Source: an uncultured Clostridium sp.
GTDB taxonomy: Bacteria; Bacillota; Clostridia; Lachnospirales; Lachnospiraceae
Direction: 5' to 3'
Length of the DNA stretch: 24,693 bases
NCBI GenBank assembly: GCA_902496665.1
Contig: CABVBU010000037.1
Span: 1-24,693, forward strand
How positions within the stretch are numbered: the stretch's first letter is position 1; every line of letters starts with the position of its first letter. Shown here piece by piece: positions 21,439 to 24,693 of this stretch. Under the pieces are notes generated by a model. It was given only the letters and a program-made list of their open reading frames with translations. It made no database searches and was not told the origin of the DNA. Position numbers and translations under genes: made by a program.

Positions 21439-22259
21439 TCACTGTTTTTTATCTGTTTTCTTCTCCAATATTTTTATTGAATTCAGGTAATCTTCTTCCA
21501 CCGAGCTGAGTGTTCGCTCTTTATATTTTTTATATTCACCCGTTGCTTTATCAACAGCCTGTTTGTGTGATATACTTCCATTTCCCTGCAAAAGCTGTTC
21601 ACCGCTCATTGTCAGAATCCGATCCAGATGCTCTGCCCAGTCCCTCATTGTCATAGTCTGTTCTCGTTCTGCCTGACGTTCTGCAAAATCAAGATATCCC
21701 GATACCAGCTGTCCCATTGCACGTAATTCTTTTTCAGATAAATAATTCTTTGCAACTACAGCTTCTTTTAAGTTGCATAAATTTCCAGAACCTGACGATA
21801 AAACACCTTCTCGGATGCACGAATATCACGGATTCTCTCCAATAATTCCTTGAAATATCCACCGCCACCCAAATTTTTCAAACGATCATCATCTAAGGCA
21901 AAACCTTTTCTCATGTATTCTTTTAAAATCCCGGTTGCCCAGATTCTGAACTGTGTTCCTCGTTTTGATTTTACACGATAGCCAACAGAAATAATAACAT
22001 CAAGATTGTAATAATCTACCTGATATGTTTTCCCATCAGTCGCAGTTGTTGCAAAATTTGCAACAACTGAATTACGCTGTAATTCCCCTTCTGTAAATAT
22101 GTTTTTTATATGTCTGGAAATAGTTGATTTATCTCTCTGAAACAATTCTGCCATCTGATCAATAGACAACCAGACTGTATCACCATCAAAAGTAGTTTCA
22201 ACTTTCGTCAGACCATCCTCTGTCGTATAAATAATCATGTCTGCTTTTTCTTTGCCCAT
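21439..22259 (-). pseudogene. RhuM-family protein gene with an internal frame-disrupting deletion
   Basis: The gene opens at 22259 with MGKEKADMIIYTTEDGLTKV, then WLSIDQMAELFQRDKSTISRHI, a helix-turn-helix-like DNA-binding region, and YYNLDVIISVGYRVKSKRGTQFRIWA, hallmarks of the virulence RhuM family. Translation stops at 21768 after EIYAT. Immediately beyond, in another frame, the family's C-terminal part resumes from LKEAVVAKNYLSEKELRAMGQ to 21439 (GYLDFAERQAEREQ, GNGSISHKQAVDKATGEYKKYK, LSSVEEDYLNSIKILEK). Complete members are about 330 residues; the two parts give about 163 plus 108, so roughly 55-65 residues are missing at the junction near 21765. RhuM genes usually travel on genomic islands and their function is not established. 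The N-terminal half could still be translated. Confidence 0.82.
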
Positions 22260-22346
22260 AAATTATTTTCCCTCCAAAATCAGATGCATTATCAATGTGA
22301 ACAATTTAAAGAATAGAAATTCAACACAGCCACTATGACAAAATCA

Positions 22347-23810
22347 TTATTCTGCATCTTTACCATCTTTAATACGGTAGTAATCATCCATATCCACACT
22401 GAGTTTTACCGTGGTATCTGGTTTTCGGTTGCTCAAGAGGCACACAGTCTCTATATGCACCGTATTCGGGAACTGATCCACCCCACGCACAATCTTCATC
22501 TCGTACCCATTCGCACAAAGATATTTCAGATCTCTTGCCAGTGTCGCAGAATCACAGCTTACATACACCACTTTCTCCGGCTGCATCTTCACGATGGTTT
22601 CAAGCAATGTCTCATCGCATCCTTTTCGCGGTGGATCTACCACGATCACATCTGCATGTGCGTTCTCACCGTGATGCTCTCTTGCATAATTTTCATAATA
22701 CTCCGGCAGAACTTCTTCTGCTTTTCCTACGAAAAATTCTGCATTTTCAATCGCATTGATCTGCGCATTCTGCTTTGCATCATCAATAGCCTGCGGTACA
22801 ATTTCCACACCATAGACCTGTTTTGCTTTCTGCGCAAGGAACAGAGAAATGGTTCCAATTCCACAGTACAGATCCCATACTGTCTCATTCCCTTTAAGAT
22901 CCGCATATTCCAGCGCAAGTCCGTACAGTTTTTCTGTCTGCACCGGATTGACCTGATAAAAAGATAATGGGGAAATCTGATACTTCACATTTCCTATATA
23001 ATCCGTAATATAGCCCTGTCCCCAAAGCGTCTCATAAGAATCTCCCATGATGACATTGTCACGACGGTTATTCGGACTGATCGTTATGCTCGTCATTCCT
23101 TTCAGCTTTGTCAGCTTCTCAATCAACTTTTCTCCATGCGGAAGCTTCTTTCCATTGACCACAAGACAGACCATGATCTCTTTCGTTTTAAAGCCGTAAC
23201 GAATTAACGCATGACGAAGTAGGCCTTTTCCGGTTTTCTCATCATACGCGGCAATATGATACTCTTTCATATACTGCAAAATCAGTTCCAGAATCTCCTG
23301 ATTCTGTTCCACTCCAAGTGCACAGTCTGTATTGGCAATAATATCATGCGTACGTCCAGCATAGAATCCTGTGATCGGGTTTCCTTCTCTGTCTGTTCCA
23401 AACGGAAACTGAGCTTTGTTACGATACCCAAAAGGATGCTCCATTCCGACAACCGGTTCCATCACACGGTTAATCTCTTCCTCTGCAAATCCGCCGATTC
23501 GTTCCAGATTCCCGCGGATCTTCTGCTCCTTAAATGCAAGCTGACGCTCATAAGACATCTCCTGAATCTGACATCCCCCACATTTTCTTGCATAGGCACA
23601 TTTGGGTTCCACACGATCTGAAGATGGCTGGATTACCTGCATCAATCTGGCATATCCATAATTTTTCTTCGCCTTCATTACCTTTGCTTCTACTACATCT
23701 CCGATAATGGCATCCTTAATAAAGAGGGTATAGCCATCTACATGGCCTATCCCCTCTCCGCTTACTCCGATATCTGTAATTTCTACTGTTACAATCTCAT
23801 TTTTATTCAT
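22347..23810 (-). CDS. rlmD: 23S rRNA (uracil-C5)-methyltransferase, RlmD/RumA-type
   Basis: The 487-residue protein is a TrmA/RumA-family m5U methyltransferase using S-adenosylmethionine. An N-terminal TRAM domain (1-60) is followed by the [4Fe-4S] motif Cys71, Cys77 and Cys80 (CAYARKCGGC), with the fourth Cys probably in NTDCALG. The catalytic half has DLYCGIGTISLFLAQ for SAM, VVDPPRKGCDE, and YVSCDSATLARDL with the nucleophilic Cys. Firmicute members methylate U747 and/or U1939 of 23S rRNA, so the exact site is uncertain. The C-terminus has a short acidic tail (SVDMDDYYRIKDGKD) beyond the usual HIETV ending. Its start lies 6 nt after the yhaM stop, so the two are probably cotranscribed. 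No clear terminator follows in the 87 nt before RhuM. Confidence 0.9.
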   Translation of the reverse strand: MNKNEIVTVEITDIGVSGEGIGHVDGYTLFIKDAIIGDVVEAKVMKAKKNYGYARLMQVIQPSSDRVEPKCAYARKCGGCQIQEMSYERQLAFKEQKIRGNLERIGGFAEEEINRVMEPVVGMEHPFGYRNKAQFPFGTDREGNPITGFYAGRTHDIIANTDCALGVEQNQEILELILQYMKEYHIAAYDEKTGKGLLRHALIRYGFKTKEIMVCLVVNGKKLPHGEKLIEKLTKLKGMTSITISPNNRRDNVIMGDSYETLWGQGYITDYIGNVKYQISPLSFYQVNPVQTEKLYGLALEYADLKGNETVWDLYCGIGTISLFLAQKAKQVYGVEIVPQAIDDAKQNAQINAIENAEFFVGKAEEVLPEYYENYAREHHGENAHADVIVVDPPRKGCDETLLETIVKMQPEKVVYVSCDSATLARDLKYLCANGYEMKIVRGVDQFPNTVHIETVCLLSNRKPDTTVKLSVDMDDYYRIKDGKDAE

Positions 23811-23816
23811 ATACTT

Positions 23817-24693
23817 TTATACCTCGGAAGATCTTCTCAAGTTAGACTCAAACAGTTTGTTATATCCCAGCCAGTCATTTCCTTTTTTGCTCTTAAAGAT
23901 CTCAGTCAGTGTCTGCATCTTGGCATCTGCATTGTCTGCCAGATTCAGCGCCATCGCCTCTGCAAGTGCCGGTTTCTTCGGTGAACCATATTCCAGTTCT
24001 CCGTGATGCGCAACGATACAATGCTTCAGTTCATTCGCCAGTTTCACCGGGAAATCCGGAATCGTGCGGACTGCGTCATTGATCATCTCAACACCGATCA
24101 CAATATGACCGATCAGCTGTCCTTCATCTGTATAATCGTTGTCCGGGAAATCAGAAAGCTCTTTTACTTTTCCGATATCATGGAAGATTGCCGCTGTCAG
24201 CAGAAGATCTCTGTTCAGGATGGAATAGTTCGTTGCAAAATATTCACAAAGATGAACTACACTCAATGTATGCTCGAGCAGCCCTCCTGAAAATCCGTGA
24301 TGAACTGTCTTAGCTGCTGAATGTCCCTTGAATTTCTTGATGAATGCTTCATCATTTACATAGTAATATTCCAGTGCTTTTCTCAGATACTGATTGGAAA
24401 TCTGACGAATATACGCTGTCAGTTCTTCATACATTCCATCAATACTCTTCTCTGTTGTAGGCATGTAATCTGCCGGATTGTATTCTCCTTCTTCTGCTTT
24501 ACGGATCTGGCGGATATTCAACTGCAGATTTCCATTATAATTGATCACATCTCCAAATACTTCAATGAAATCTTTCTCATCATAATCTGCAATCCCCTGT
24601 GAATTCGGATCCCACACTTTTCCATCCAGTGTTCCTGTCTTATCCTGAAGAATCAAATTGTCATAAGGTTTTCCGTTTCTTGTCTCTGCAGAA
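23817..24693 (-). CDS. yhaM: 3'-5' exoribonuclease YhaM family (5' end outside window)
   Basis: The frame is open through the right edge (SAETRNGKPYDNLILQDKTG), so the true N-terminus is missing; a TTG inside the window is not the start. What remains has an OB-fold nucleic-acid-binding part (ILQDKTGTLDGKVWD to LQLNIRQIRK) and an HD phosphohydrolase domain. The HD domain holds GGLLEHTLSVVHLCEYF, ALFHDIGK-type AAIFHDIGKVKEL, GHIVIGVEMI and HCIVAHHGELEYGSPKKP, with metal-binding His and Asp residues in place. YhaM is a 3'-5' exonuclease acting on RNA, and on DNA in vitro, in Firmicutes. About 30-40 residues appear to be missing. It overlaps nothing and reads into rlmD after 6 nt. Confidence 0.92.
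   Translation of the reverse strand, partial: SAETRNGKPYDNLILQDKTGTLDGKVWDPNSQGIADYDEKDFIEVFGDVINYNGNLQLNIRQIRKAEEGEYNPADYMPTTEKSIDGMYEELTAYIRQISNQYLRKALEYYYVNDEAFIKKFKGHSAAKTVHHGFSGGLLEHTLSVVHLCEYFATNYSILNRDLLLTAAIFHDIGKVKELSDFPDNDYTDEGQLIGHIVIGVEMINDAVRTIPDFPVKLANELKHCIVAHHGELEYGSPKKPALAEAMALNLADNADAKMQTLTEIFKSKKGNDWLGYNKLFESNLRRSSEV

Noticed and set aside
21205..21440. Insertion sequence between hxlR and rhuM
   Set aside because: I found no transposase motif, terminal inverted repeats or target duplication.
1..24693. CRISPR array or restriction-modification/defence operon
   Set aside because: No regularly spaced direct repeats, Cas genes, methylases or nucleases of defence type were seen in the window.

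Overview
The window looks like chromosomal DNA of a spore-forming anaerobic Firmicute, most likely a Lachnospiraceae-type gut Clostridium. The evidence is a small acid-soluble spore protein gene with a sigma-G-like promoter, adjacent ispH and rpsA genes, anaerobic cobalamin genes, an NhaC-type antiporter, an ECF riboflavin transporter under an FMN riboswitch, and strong AGGAGG ribosome binding sites. Genus and species cannot be fixed from the sequence. Almost all genes lie on the minus strand; only an S9 peptidase and an HxlR regulator are on plus.

Layout. (1) 1-2361: end of an anaerobic cobalamin operon, cbiG followed by an unusual protein with two CobU-like domains that runs off the left edge. 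(2) 2450-3512: a spore SASP gene and a lipoprotein of unknown function. (3) 3994-9847: a probable housekeeping operon, read right to left: DUF3783 protein, two-domain PPK2 polyphosphate kinase, HI0933-type flavoprotein, cmk, ispH and rpsA, ending at a strong terminator. (4) 10007-10080: tRNA-Pro(GGG) with its own promoter and terminator. (5) 10237-15979: NhaC antiporter, YebC regulator flanked by two related palindromes, S9 peptidase (plus) and a TraX-family membrane protein. (6) 16165-21168: an accessory cluster, described below. (7) 21223-22259: remnants, including a RhuM gene with an internal deletion. (8) 22347-24693: rlmD and the 5'-truncated yhaM, in visibly more AT-rich DNA.

The most interesting part is 16165-21168. 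An HxlR-family regulator with a conserved N-terminal cysteine diverges from a lipoprotein with two SnoaL/NTF2-like domains. The same 33-bp block (29 of 33 identical), centred on a CACAATATTGTG palindrome, stands just upstream of the -35 of that lipoprotein gene and again before the next gene, a small FMN-binding split-barrel protein. Seventeen bases after that gene's stop codon an FMN riboswitch begins. It leads into ribU (riboflavin ECF S-component), a split-barrel protein fused to two [4Fe-4S] clusters, a zinc-type macrodomain ADP-ribosyl hydrolase and a class M sirtuin (SirTM) ADP-ribosyltransferase. I infer one flavin- and stress-regulated unit that couples riboflavin uptake and flavin/Fe-S redox proteins to reversible protein ADP-ribosylation. 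The usual SirTM partners, GcvH-L and LplA2, are absent from the window.

Limits: all assignments rest on motif reading without database searches. Promoters and terminators are predictions from consensus and hairpins.
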